Assembly: GCA_041395945.1 (NCBI GenBank)
Contig: JAWKZN010000001.1
Span: forward strand, 2,728,001-2,792,000
DNA from: Pseudomonadales bacterium
GTDB taxonomy: Bacteria > Pseudomonadota > Gammaproteobacteria > Pseudomonadales > Azotimanducaceae
Reading direction: 5' to 3'
Length of the DNA stretch: 64,000 nucleotides
Of this stretch, positions 27,634 to 36,334 are shown piece by piece (positions within the stretch are counted from its first letter, which is position 1; each line of letters begins with the position of its first letter). The position numbers and the translations under genes are program-made. A model generated the notes under the pieces. The model searched no databases. It was not told the origin of the DNA and worked only from the letters and a program-made list of their open reading frames with translations.

Positions 27634-29304
27634 ATGCAGGTATGCGGAGCCATAGCCGACGAAGCGCTGCGCGCACGGATCATCTCGCTGGCCGCTGGTG
27701 CCGGCTGGAACTGCTGGATCGTCGGCGACCCGGGCCTCCTGCAACAGATGGTGGCAACCCTGTCGCCGCCGCCAGACGTTGTGATCAGCGATGAACTCGC
27801 CAACCTGGAACATCTGGCGGATCCCTCTGCAGTCCGCATACTTCTCGCTACCGGGACCCTGGTGGCAGCGGATCGATCACCCGCACTCCCCGCGGCGGCG
27901 GGTGCGTCCCTACCCAGCGGCGCCGCGCGGCATCCGCCCGAGTCGATTGCACACCTCGATGCCGGACTCTCCGACACCCGGCTCATTGCGCAGATCAACG
28001 ACTGCGTAAACGCTCTGCGTTTTCGTGTGCGTTTTGCGGGCATCGAAGAGCAGGAACCGATCAGCCGTCTGCCCCGGGTGACGCAGCTGTTAGGCGCCCT
28101 CAGCGCACACCGGGATCACCCCATGGGTCTGCTGCTGGCCCAGGTGGACCACGCTGAACACCTCTATGCCAATCTGGACCCTGTAAGCAAAACCGACCTG
28201 CTGCGCGCGCTTGCCGAACACTTCCGGGCGGCCTGCCCGCAGGGTGCCGGCCTGGCTTTCCATGATGCAGCCAGCTTCCTGTTCAGTCTCCCGGGATGCC
28301 GACTCGACGAGCTGCGCCAGCTCGCCGATACCTGCGCGGGCCGACTCCGCGCGCCTTTGCGCTATCAGGGTGGAGAAATCCAGCTGACTGTGAGTATGGG
28401 CATGGCCTTCAGCCCCCGCCTCGTCGATACAGACGGACTCTGGCTGGCGGCGCGGGATGCGCTGCAGCGCGCGCGCCAGGCTGGCGGCAACCGCATCGAG
28501 TTTCCCGGTGAGGATGGCCTGCCTGCCCGTCTCAACCGGGCGATGGACGGACAGCAGTACCGTGAGGAATTCAGCCTGATGCTGCAGCCCCAGTGGCGCT
28601 CGGGTACGCGACGCATCACCGGCGCCGAGGCGCTGCTGCGCTGGCAGGGCCTGGATGTGGGTGAGCTGGCTCCCAGTCATTTCATCCCCATTGCCGAGCG
28701 CCACGGCCATATGGCCCGCATCGGCGACTGGGTCCTTGAGCGGGCCTGCACCACCGCCAGCGGATGGCTCGAACATCTCCTCGAACCGCTGTGCCTGGGT
28801 ATCAACGTATCGCCCCAGCAGTTCACCGGAGGCGCTATTTCCCGACAGATCGAGAGACTCCAGCGGGAACGCTGGCTGGATCCCGCCATGCTCGAACTCG
28901 AGCTGTCCCACGCCCACCTCACCGCACTGGTGGATCAGCATCGCGAACAGCTCTACCGGTTGCGTGATCGCGGCGTGCGCTTTGCCATCGACAATCTGGG
29001 TCAGGAGCTCATCGACGCGGATCGTCTGCTGCGCTGTCCGGCCGACACGCTGAAAATCGACCGCCGTCTCATCGCCAACCTCACGACCGGCAGCGCGGCC
29101 CGGGATCTGATCGCCCAGCTCTGCGATCTGGCTGCCCGCTACCGGCTCCGAGTGGTGGCTGTCGGGGTCGAAGACACTGCTCAGCTGCACCTGCTCGAAG
29201 GGCTCGGCGAAGTGGATGTGCAGGGCTACCTGCTTTCTCCACCAGTACCCCTCGCGGAATTTCATCAGCTACTATCGGAGCCCCGCAACCGCCAGAGCCG
29301 CTGA
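27634..29304 (+). CDS. Degenerate GGDEF-EAL domain protein
   Basis: A 556-residue soluble protein. The N-terminal ~130 residues have no recognised domain. Residues about 145-300 look like a GGDEF domain without the GGDEF loop (FHDAASFLFSLPG in its place). Residues about 305-550 form an EAL domain: EALLRW is present, but the metal-binding DDFG appears as IDNLGQ and the AEGVE segment as AVGVED. KIDRRLI and QGYLLS remain. Catalysis is therefore unlikely; a c-di-GMP receptor or protein-interaction role is more plausible. Its stop overlaps the deacetylase start by one base. Confidence 0.83.
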   Translation: MQVCGAIADEALRARIISLAAGAGWNCWIVGDPGLLQQMVATLSPPPDVVISDELANLEHLADPSAVRILLATGTLVAADRSPALPAAAGASLPSGAARHPPESIAHLDAGLSDTRLIAQINDCVNALRFRVRFAGIEEQEPISRLPRVTQLLGALSAHRDHPMGLLLAQVDHAEHLYANLDPVSKTDLLRALAEHFRAACPQGAGLAFHDAASFLFSLPGCRLDELRQLADTCAGRLRAPLRYQGGEIQLTVSMGMAFSPRLVDTDGLWLAARDALQRARQAGGNRIEFPGEDGLPARLNRAMDGQQYREEFSLMLQPQWRSGTRRITGAEALLRWQGLDVGELAPSHFIPIAERHGHMARIGDWVLERACTTASGWLEHLLEPLCLGINVSPQQFTGGAISRQIERLQRERWLDPAMLELELSHAHLTALVDQHREQLYRLRDRGVRFAIDNLGQELIDADRLLRCPADTLKIDRRLIANLTTGSAARDLIAQLCDLAARYRLRVVAVGVEDTAQLHLLEGLGEVDVQGYLLSPPVPLAEFHQLLSEPRNRQSR

Positions 29305-30224
29305 TGAGCCTTCTCTATCTGAGTCACCCGGATTGTCTTGCACACCAGATGCAGCCGGGTCATCCGGAACGACCGGATCGACTGAGAGCCATCGATGCGC
29401 ATCTTGCGAGGACGGGCCTGCAGCAGAGCCTCGAACCCCTGCAGGCTGCTCCGATCGCTGCAGACAGTCTGTCGCCAACCCACCAGACCAGTTACCTGAG
29501 GTCCCTCACTGACCGCTCGCCTTCCCGGGGACTGGTTCCTGTTGATCCGGACACTGCACTGTGTCCCGCCAGTCTCAGCGCCGCCCGCCTCGCGGCAGGT
29601 GCTGTGGTCGAGGCCGTCGCGCGGGTGTTCGAAGCTCCAGGCAGGCGCGCTTTCTGCGCTGTGCGACCCCCGGGTCATCATGCCGAGCGGGATGCTGCCA
29701 TGGGTTTCTGCTTCTACAACAGCATCGCGCTCGGTGCGGACGCCGCGCTGACCCGCCCCGGGATCGAGCGGGTAGCCATCCTCGACTTCGACGTGCACCA
29801 CGGCAACGGTACCGTCGACATCTTCAGAGACAGGCCGGAAGTGCTGGTGTGTTCGAGTTTCCAGCATCCCTTCTACCCCTATCGACTGGCTGACATCGTC
29901 CGCCCCAACATCATCAACACGCCGCTGGACGCCGGCACCGGCAGCGCCGGGTTCCGCCGTCGCATCAGCGCCGACTGGTTGCCTGCGCTGGAGAGGCACC
30001 GACCCCAGTTGATCCTGGTGTCAGCGGGTTTCGACGCCCACCGGGAAGACCCCCTGGGCGGTCTGGATCTGGACGAGGAAGACTTCCGCTGGATCACTGC
30101 CCTGATCCGCGACGCCGCCGATCACTACTGTGAAGGGCGCATCGTCAGCGCCCTCGAAGGCGGCTACGACCTGGACGCTCTGGCCCGATCGGTACACGCG
30201 CATCTGCAGGCACTGCTGGACTGA
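29304..30224 (+). CDS. Histone-deacetylase-family zinc amidohydrolase
   Basis: A 306-residue HDAC/AcuC/APAH-type enzyme that removes acyl groups from lysine side chains or acylpolyamines. The catalytic His pair is in RPPGHHAE, zinc ligands in DFDVHHGNG and AGFDAHREDP, and the transition-state Tyr in LEGGYD. All are intact. ATG overlaps the preceding stop (TGATG), tying its expression to the degenerate GGDEF-EAL protein, so an acetylation or c-di-GMP link is conceivable but unproven. Confidence 0.92.
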   Translation: MSLLYLSHPDCLAHQMQPGHPERPDRLRAIDAHLARTGLQQSLEPLQAAPIAADSLSPTHQTSYLRSLTDRSPSRGLVPVDPDTALCPASLSAARLAAGAVVEAVARVFEAPGRRAFCAVRPPGHHAERDAAMGFCFYNSIALGADAALTRPGIERVAILDFDVHHGNGTVDIFRDRPEVLVCSSFQHPFYPYRLADIVRPNIINTPLDAGTGSAGFRRRISADWLPALERHRPQLILVSAGFDAHREDPLGGLDLDEEDFRWITALIRDAADHYCEGRIVSALEGGYDLDALARSVHAHLQALLD

Positions 30225-30296
30225 GACGCCGGAGGCTGGCGGTTCCTGGCGGCACCTGCAGAAGCAGGCACAGCGGATCTGGTCTATACCTAAGGC

Positions 30297-31277
30297 ATGA
30301 GTTCGCAACGCTTGCGCCTGCGGGTGGCAGCCTGTCTGGACGCACGACGCACCGGCGACCGGCTGAGCCAGGCGGTAGACCTGTTTCTCATCGCGCTGAT
30401 CTCATTGAACGTGGTGGCCATCGTCGCCGAATCTGTACCCAGCCTGTCCCGGGCCAACCGCAGCGCGTTCGATGTTTTCGAACGGTTCTCGGTCGCGGTT
30501 TTTACCGTCGAATATCTGCTGCGGATCTGGAGCGCCCCGGACAGTCAGGACACTCGCTTCTCCGACACCACCATGGGCCGGTTGCGTTTCGCGCTCACCC
30601 CGGCGGCCATCGTCGATCTGCTGGCAATCGCCCCCTACTACCTGAGCATGTTTTTCGGCATGGACCTGCGTTTCCTGCGGGTGATCCGTCTGCTGCGGGT
30701 CTTCAAGCTGACCCGTTATTCGGCCACTGTGCAGATGATCCTTTCGGTGTTCCGGGCAGAAGCCAGCGCGTTCATCGCCTCTTTCGCGCTGATGCTGGTA
30801 CTGCTGGTGCTCGCGTCGAGCGGCATCTACCTCATCGAACACCAGGTCCAGCCGGACAAATTCGGCAGCATCCCGGCGGCCATGTGGTGGGCGATGGCCA
30901 CCCTCACTACCGTGGGCTACGGTGACACCATTCCCATCACTGCCCTGGGCAAGTTCTTCGGTGGCTGCATCACCCTGATCGGCGTGGGCATGGTTGCACT
31001 GCCGGCCGGAATCCTGGCTTCAAGCTTTTCCGAACAGCTGCGCCGCCAACGGGAAACCTACTCCAGTCATATCGCCAGCGCGCTGTCGGACGGCGTGGTG
31101 GACGCGGAAGAGGCGAAAGCCCTCGAAGATCTGCGCCAGCGCCTCGGAATCGATACGGAAGAAGCAGCACAGCTGCTGCGGGAATTTCAGCGTGAGCATC
31201 CGGGACATTGCCCCCACTGCCACCGGTCGCTGCTTGCACAGCCGGCGGATCAGCGCGCCGCATTGAGGCAGCTCTGA
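30297..31277 (+). CDS. Voltage-gated K+ channel, second copy
   Basis: A 326-residue six-helix inner-membrane channel. S4 is RFLRVIRLLRVFKLTRYS, with fewer arginines than the copy at 2361. The pore reads ATLTTVGYGDTIP. The C-terminal cytosolic part is a short acidic helical segment ending with CPHCH, a remnant or half of the CxxC pair seen in the other channel. Same-strand spacing of 72 bases from the deacetylase gene leaves co-transcription possible. Confidence 0.9.
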   Translation: MSSQRLRLRVAACLDARRTGDRLSQAVDLFLIALISLNVVAIVAESVPSLSRANRSAFDVFERFSVAVFTVEYLLRIWSAPDSQDTRFSDTTMGRLRFALTPAAIVDLLAIAPYYLSMFFGMDLRFLRVIRLLRVFKLTRYSATVQMILSVFRAEASAFIASFALMLVLLVLASSGIYLIEHQVQPDKFGSIPAAMWWAMATLTTVGYGDTIPITALGKFFGGCITLIGVGMVALPAGILASSFSEQLRRQRETYSSHIASALSDGVVDAEEAKALEDLRQRLGIDTEEAAQLLREFQREHPGHCPHCHRSLLAQPADQRAALRQL

Positions 31278-31329
31278 CCCGGACAGTATCCCGGGTATCC
31301 ACGTTAATCAAACTTCGCCGTTTCAGGAA

Positions 31330-32112
31330 TCATTCACCGCTGAATTTCGCATCGCGCTTCTCCAGGAACGCCTGGACCCCTTCCGCAAAGTCTGCGCTGC
31401 GCCCCGCCTGGTTCTGCAGCTGCGCTTCAAGATCGAGCTGCTGTTCGAAGGCGTTGTGCCAGGTGTTCCAGTAGGCCTTGCGGATGAGGGTGAGTGATCT
31501 GGGTCCGCGGGCCAGCCGGGAGGCGATGTCCATTGCGCCGCTGAGCAGGGCTTCGTTGTCTTCGAACAGGCGATTCACCAGCCCCCACTGCTCCGCCTTC
31601 TCCGCGGGCAGCCGCTCGGCCAGCATCGACAGTTCCAGCGCCCGGCCCCAGCCGACCAGACGGGGCAGCATGAAGGTCGAACCACCGTCGGGAACCAGGC
31701 CGATGCGGGCGAACGCCTGCAGAAAGAAGGCATTTTTCGATGCGCAGACGATATCGCCCATCACGGCGAAACTCATGCCCACCCCGGCAGCCGCGCCGTT
31801 CACAGCGGTAACAATGGGCATGTCCAGATCCCGCAGCGTCAGCAGTATGGGGTGGTAGGTAGAGCGCAGTCCGTCACCGGCACCCCCGCGCCGGCGCTCA
31901 CGACCTTCGTCCTGCAGATTCGCACCGGCACAGAAACCCCGTCCTTCACCGGTGAGCAGCAGCGCCCGGGCACCGTTCGCCGGATTGCTGATTTCACCCA
32001 GGGCTTCGCTGAAATCTTCGAGCATCTGCGCACCGATGGCATTCATGACTTCGGGATGATTGAATCGGAGCACGGCGACCCGGTCCTGAAATTCAAGCGA
32101 CATACGTTCCAT
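31330..32112 (-). CDS. Enoyl-CoA hydratase/isomerase (crotonase) family protein
   Basis: A 260-residue crotonase-fold enzyme acting on acyl-CoA. The oxyanion-hole segments are GRGFCAGANLQDEGR and NGAAAGVGMSFAVMGDIV, and GLVPDGGSTFMLPRLVG resembles PaaG-type members with Asp in the active site. The start at 32112 follows GAGGAAA at 7 bases; the frame extends upstream but loses similarity. Could be a hydratase or an isomerase; the exact reaction is not readable. Confidence 0.88.
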   Translation of the reverse strand: MERMSLEFQDRVAVLRFNHPEVMNAIGAQMLEDFSEALGEISNPANGARALLLTGEGRGFCAGANLQDEGRERRRGGAGDGLRSTYHPILLTLRDLDMPIVTAVNGAAAGVGMSFAVMGDIVCASKNAFFLQAFARIGLVPDGGSTFMLPRLVGWGRALELSMLAERLPAEKAEQWGLVNRLFEDNEALLSGAMDIASRLARGPRSLTLIRKAYWNTWHNAFEQQLDLEAQLQNQAGRSADFAEGVQAFLEKRDAKFSGE

Positions 32113-32284
32113 CTGGGTTTCCTCGGTTAACTCGACTGTGAATACTTCCAGACACGATATCTCAACCTGCGCCGGCACCGCCAGCACCCCGGCGGGTGCC
32201 TGAGGAACTCTCATTGAGAACCGGCAGATTCAAAGCTGCAAACTGCACATCGGATATCAGAACACAGAGTGAACGAACAACAGA

Positions 32285-32731
32285 GTGAACGCACAGATGA
32301 AACAAGCCACCAGACGGGAGATTGAACTCAGCTGCGAAAGGCTCTCCATTGCCTATTCGAGGGCGCTGGATTTCCGGGACTATGATGCGTTTTTCGATCT
32401 CTTCACCGAGGATGCAGAACTGGACGCCGGTCAGCCGCTTTGCGGATTGTCAGAAATCCGGGAGGCCATCCGGCGCCGGCCCGACGAGCTGAAGTCACGT
32501 CATGTAATCACCAATGTGTTCATTGACGTCATAAGCCCGACCGAGGCCCGCGGGATCGCCTATCTGACCCTCTACCGGCACGTGGGACCGGAGAGTCTGT
32601 CCGGCACGCCAATCGATCTGCAGGGTGTGGCGGCGGTCGGACACTATGAAGATCGCTTCGCACTCACCGACGGAGGATGGCGCATCAGTCGACGGAAGCT
32701 GCATCTGGCTTTCCGGCGCCCCAGCAATTGA
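32285..32731 (+). CDS. SnoaL/NTF2-like fold protein
   Basis: A 148-residue single-domain protein with the cone-shaped NTF2-like pattern: a helical start (YSRALDFRDYDAFFDLFTEDAELD), then strands ending in GHYEDRFALTDGGWRISRRKLHL. Members include polyketide cyclases, ketosteroid isomerase-like enzymes and dioxygenase small subunits. Start is the GTG at 32285 or the ATG at 32297; a 12-base duplication (ACAGAGTGAACG) just upstream blurs the choice. Leads a tightly overlapping three-gene set with the HAD-like and serine hydrolase genes. Confidence 0.8.
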   Translation: MNAQMKQATRREIELSCERLSIAYSRALDFRDYDAFFDLFTEDAELDAGQPLCGLSEIREAIRRRPDELKSRHVITNVFIDVISPTEARGIAYLTLYRHVGPESLSGTPIDLQGVAAVGHYEDRFALTDGGWRISRRKLHLAFRRPSN

Positions 32732-33339
32732 AAGATGTGCGTGCCATTGTGTTCGGCCTCACGGACGTGATCTTCCGCTTCCAGCTGGAACAGCGCTGGG
32801 AAGCCTTCGCCGGGATCTGCGATCTGCCGCCGGACCGGATACGCAGACGCCTGGCAGATTCCGGATTCATGGAGGCCTGTGAGCGCGGTCGCCTCCGCGG
32901 CGAACGGGCACTGGCCGAGTGCGGCCGACTCCTCGGCATCCGCCTCAGCATGGAACAGTTCCAGGCATCCTGGGCCGCCGGGTACACGCCCAACACTGAG
33001 GTTGTCCAGCTCGTGAAACTGGCCAGAAACAGGGCCGCCAGCGCGGTTCTGAGCAACAATTCAGACATCGCCCGTATCGGACTGGAAGCGGCACACCCCG
33101 CGCACTTAGGTCTTTTTCTGCCCCGTTTGTACTCCGGAGATCTCGGCGTGATGAAACCGGATCCGCGCAGCTTTTCTGCGGTGTTGCGCATCCTGGATCT
33201 CGCCGCCGATCAGTGCCTGTTTGTCGACGGAAAAACCCACCACACCGCTGCGGCCGCCTCTCTCGGCTTCCATGCCCACAGATTCGAGACGGTCACCGGA
33301 TTACGCAGCGCGCTGGGTGAGTTCGGTGTGCTGCCATGA
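32677..33339 (+). CDS. HAD-fold protein lacking the catalytic aspartates
   Basis: Up to 220 residues with HAD order: motif I region AIVFGLTDVIF, motif II LSNNSD, motif III GVMKPDP and motif IV FVDGKTH. In active HADs motif I is DxD; here both positions are replaced (Gly27 and Thr29), so phosphatase activity is unlikely. An alternative start is the TTG at 32728, which overlaps the preceding stop as TTGA and gives the usual short HAD N-terminus. Its stop overlaps the next gene's start as ATGA. Possibly a regulatory or binding pseudo-enzyme. Confidence 0.75.
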   Translation: MAHQSTEAASGFPAPQQLKDVRAIVFGLTDVIFRFQLEQRWEAFAGICDLPPDRIRRRLADSGFMEACERGRLRGERALAECGRLLGIRLSMEQFQASWAAGYTPNTEVVQLVKLARNRAASAVLSNNSDIARIGLEAAHPAHLGLFLPRLYSGDLGVMKPDPRSFSAVLRILDLAADQCLFVDGKTHHTAAAASLGFHAHRFETVTGLRSALGEFGVLP

Positions 33340-34754
33340 TGCGCACGCTGGCAGCGCTGCTGGTGACGTGCTGCACGTCGCCCCAGATACCCGCTCAGGA
33401 GCAGACTGTCCCCGGAATGACTGGCCTGGTCGACGAACTCATCGGCATGCAGAAGCTGCACCGGGTCCCGGCGCTGGGACTCGCCCTCTTTCGCAACGGC
33501 GAACCCGTACTGATCGGCGCTTACGGCACAGCGGACAAGGACACGCCATTGCGCTGGGGCTCCATCAGCAAATCCTTCACCGCTCTGGCCGCACTGAATC
33601 TGGCACAGGAACGGCAACTGCCGCTGACCACACCCGTCGCGGCCCTGCTGCAACAGCAGTACTTTCACAACCCCTGGTCCCGGACGGATCCGGTCAGGCT
33701 CATTCATCTGCTCGAACTGACCGCCGGTTTCAGCGATCTCAGCCGGGCCGAGTTCGATGACAACGAGCCCCTCCCCCTGTCTGCGGCGCTCACCCGAGGG
33801 GCCGCCAATCGGGATCTGCGCTGGCCGCCCGGATGGCAGCACAGCTACACCAACGTTGCACCCGGCATTACCGCGGCGGTAATCGAGGCCCTGTCGGAAC
33901 AGACATTCGAGCAGTACATGACCGACGCTGTCCTGCAGCCGCTGCACATGCCGGCTGCCAGTTTCGAGCCGGTGCCGGGATTGCCCGGTGGCTTCCGGGC
34001 TGACGGCACCACCCCCATACCCTACTGGCATATGACTTTTCGCGCCTTCGGAGCACTGAATGCATCGATCGCCGAGATGGGGAACTTTGTCAGCATGCTG
34101 CTCAACGAGGGCCGGCTGAGGGGGCGCCAGGTGTTTGCACCCGAGGTCATCGCGCGGATGCACACTCCAGGCAGTTCTCTCGGTGCCCGCGCCGGACTTG
34201 CGCTGACTTATGCCGCCGGCCTGTATCCCTGGATTCGGGACGGTCACGTGATCTGGGGGCACGGCGGGGATGCCGACGGCTACCGCTCGCGCTATGGCCT
34301 GCAGTTCGAGGCGGGCCGCGGCTATCTGCTGGTGATCAACACGGACAATCCCGGCCTGCTGCGGCGCATGCATCGGCGCATCGAGGGCTGGATGCTGTCT
34401 GACCTCCAGTCCGCCGCCCCACCGGCGGTTTCCCGGGATTCGGACCTGCAGCGGTATGCCGGCGAGTACTATCCGTCCAGCGCCCGATTCGGGCTGAACG
34501 GATGGCTGGCGGGCGAGTCGCCGGGAATTCGCATCCGCGCAACCGATCAGTACCTGGAGGTTCTCGCAGACAACCGGAGTACCAGGCTCTACCCCCTGGG
34601 TGACGGCCGCTTCCGCCGCAGAGAGGATCCCGGGACCACGGTCGTCTTCGTCGATACCGGCGCTCTGCTCCTGATGCAGGGCGAACTGGGCAACCATGTC
34701 AACCTCAGCCGAACCCCCTGCCCCGCTTTCCTCAGACTGTGCCCTCGGGAATAA
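33336..34754 (+). CDS. Class C beta-lactamase-like serine hydrolase
   Basis: A 472-residue exported serine hydrolase. A short hydrophobic start (MMRTLAALLVTCCTS) may be a signal peptide. SISKSF gives the SxxK nucleophile and general base, YTN the second motif, and WGHGGDADGY the HxG third motif. Then a C-terminal domain of about 110 residues. Relatives include esterases, D-aminopeptidases and PBP-like proteins, so antibiotic hydrolysis should not be assumed. Coupled to the HAD-like gene through ATGA. Confidence 0.85.
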   Translation: MMRTLAALLVTCCTSPQIPAQEQTVPGMTGLVDELIGMQKLHRVPALGLALFRNGEPVLIGAYGTADKDTPLRWGSISKSFTALAALNLAQERQLPLTTPVAALLQQQYFHNPWSRTDPVRLIHLLELTAGFSDLSRAEFDDNEPLPLSAALTRGAANRDLRWPPGWQHSYTNVAPGITAAVIEALSEQTFEQYMTDAVLQPLHMPAASFEPVPGLPGGFRADGTTPIPYWHMTFRAFGALNASIAEMGNFVSMLLNEGRLRGRQVFAPEVIARMHTPGSSLGARAGLALTYAAGLYPWIRDGHVIWGHGGDADGYRSRYGLQFEAGRGYLLVINTDNPGLLRRMHRRIEGWMLSDLQSAAPPAVSRDSDLQRYAGEYYPSSARFGLNGWLAGESPGIRIRATDQYLEVLADNRSTRLYPLGDGRFRRREDPGTTVVFVDTGALLLMQGELGNHVNLSRTPCPAFLRLCPRE

Positions 34755-34761
34755 TACGCCC

Positions 34762-35259
34762 ATGACAGCGATAGGCACCTGTACTCTGCGACCCGCCCGG
34801 GCTCACGAAGCCGGGCTGCTCGCACGGATGTCCCGGGACTACATCGAACAGGGTCTCGGCTGGCGCTGGCAGACCGAAGCCATCGCAAAAAAGATCGCCG
34901 AGCCGGAAACAGTGGTCCTGGTGGCTGAGCTCGAAGTAACCGGCACCCGCTTCGTCGGCGGCTTCGCGGTCATGGACTTCGGCAACGGCGATACCGACCT
35001 CGACAAAGCCGCCCTGCTGCTGCTTGCGGTGCATCCGAGTCTGCGCCGTCGACGCATCGGCAGCCGTCTGTTGCGCTGGCTGCAGAAGAGCGCGCGAATC
35101 GCGGGCTGCCAGCAGATCGAGTTACAGGTCAGGGCAGACAACCAGGTTGCCCGGCGTTTCTATCACAGTCACGGCTACCGGGAAGAGGCGCTGCTGCCTC
35201 GCTACTACGATGACCGCGAAGCCGCCTACCAGATGAAGCTGCGGCTGCTGAATGGCTGA
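34762..35259 (+). CDS. GNAT-family N-acetyltransferase
   Basis: A 165-residue acetyl-CoA-dependent acyltransferase. The core reads LLAVHPSLRRRRIGSRLLRWL (motif A with the pyrophosphate loop RRRRIGS) followed by ELQVRADNQVARRFYHSHGYRE (motif B), as in RimI-like enzymes. ATG at 34762 is 7 bases after the serine hydrolase stop. Substrate unknown; cytosolic. Confidence 0.85.
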   Translation: MTAIGTCTLRPARAHEAGLLARMSRDYIEQGLGWRWQTEAIAKKIAEPETVVLVAELEVTGTRFVGGFAVMDFGNGDTDLDKAALLLLAVHPSLRRRRIGSRLLRWLQKSARIAGCQQIELQVRADNQVARRFYHSHGYREEALLPRYYDDREAAYQMKLRLLNG

Positions 35260-35362
35260 AGGCAGTTCCCTGACAGGCAGCAACGATCTCCCGAATCTGG
35301 CGCGCGCCTTCTCCTCACAGATTAAAGTGCGCCTCGGAACCGATCCGAAGACACTGCGCTGA
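35252..35362 (+). CDS. Possible 36-residue small protein bridging two genes
   Basis: An ATG at 35252 overlaps the GNAT stop by 8 bases and the frame closes with TGA at 35360-35362, sharing its last base with the next ATG (TGATG). The peptide starts MAEGSSLTGSNDLPNLARAF and ends TDPKTLR. No ribosome site, so it would rely on coupling. Codon use is ordinary for the region. It may simply be a spacer that happens to be open. Confidence 0.25.
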   Translation: MAEGSSLTGSNDLPNLARAFSSQIKVRLGTDPKTLR

Positions 35363-36288
35363 TGGGTAACGATTCCCCTGTGCGGGTGGGCACGGTCGCA
35401 TCTCCCACGATGCTCAGGAGCTCACACAGCGAACGGGCCGCCCTTGTCTCCCAGGTGCTCGATAGCGGCATCGACCATCTGTTCATTGCCGATCATGTGA
35501 GTTTCATCAACGGTACCGGCATGGACGGGCTCATCAACGCAGCAACCCTCACCGCACTGGATGCGCGCCTCAAGGTCTGTGTCGGAGTTTATCTGCTCGC
35601 CCTGCGGCATCCGGTCATCGTGGCGCGACAGCTCGCCACCCTGAGCGAAAGCGCACCCGGTGCGCTGATCCTAGGGGTCGGTGTGGGTGGCGAGGACCGC
35701 AATGAGTTCCTCATGTGCGGCATTGACCCGGCTACCCGCGGGCGGCGCACCGACGAGTGTCTGCATGTGCTCGAGCAGCTGCTCACGGGCGAGCGGGTGG
35801 ATCACAGCGGTGAATTTTTCAGTTTCGAAGGCGCATCGATCCGTCCTGCACCCCGATCACCAATACCCATTCTGGTGGGAGGTCGGGTAGAGGCCGCCCT
35901 GCACCGTGCCGCCCGCTACGGTGACGGCTGGCTCGCTGTCTGGGTGTCGCCAACGCGCTTCAGCAAGGCCATCGGGCAGATCAATGCCGCCGCACAGGGC
36001 CACGGCAGACCGGTCCCGACACAGCACGGTCTGCAGGTGTGGGCTGGCATCGATGAGGATCGTGATCGGGCCCGAACCCGACTTGCCAGCGGCATGGAGA
36101 GCTTTTACCGGGTGCCTTTTGAACGTTTTGAAAAGTACAGCCCCTACGGCAGCGCAAGGGACATCGCCGACTTCCTCCTTCCCTATCGTGACGCAGGTTG
36201 CCGGGTGTTCAACATCATGCCCGTCGCCGCCACCGACAGCGCCGGTATCGACAGCGTTGCCGCCATCGGGGAGCGACTGAAGCGCTAG
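35362..36288 (+). CDS. LLM-class flavin-dependent oxidoreductase, copy 1
   Basis: A 308-residue TIM-barrel enzyme of the luciferase-like monooxygenase superfamily, using FMN or F420. Family marks are HLFIADHVSF near residue 36, the conserved GALILGVGVGGEDRNEF and the phosphate-binding PIPILVGGRVEAALHRAARYGDGW (shown in part). No substrate clue. A second family member at 51582 is only distantly similar. Confidence 0.85.
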   Translation: MGNDSPVRVGTVASPTMLRSSHSERAALVSQVLDSGIDHLFIADHVSFINGTGMDGLINAATLTALDARLKVCVGVYLLALRHPVIVARQLATLSESAPGALILGVGVGGEDRNEFLMCGIDPATRGRRTDECLHVLEQLLTGERVDHSGEFFSFEGASIRPAPRSPIPILVGGRVEAALHRAARYGDGWLAVWVSPTRFSKAIGQINAAAQGHGRPVPTQHGLQVWAGIDEDRDRARTRLASGMESFYRVPFERFEKYSPYGSARDIADFLLPYRDAGCRVFNIMPVAATDSAGIDSVAAIGERLKR

Positions 36289-36334
36289 GAAGCCTCTCTG
36301 CGGCTATACTCGCCGCGTACCGATCAATTCGAGC

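Noticed and set aside
28090..29265. 391-codon minus-strand frame
   Set aside because: Antisense to the GGDEF-EAL gene; no recognisable content.
33336..34754. True beta-lactamase resistance gene
   Set aside because: SxxK/YxN/HxG motifs are shared by esterases and peptidases; extra C-terminal domain and non-resistance context.
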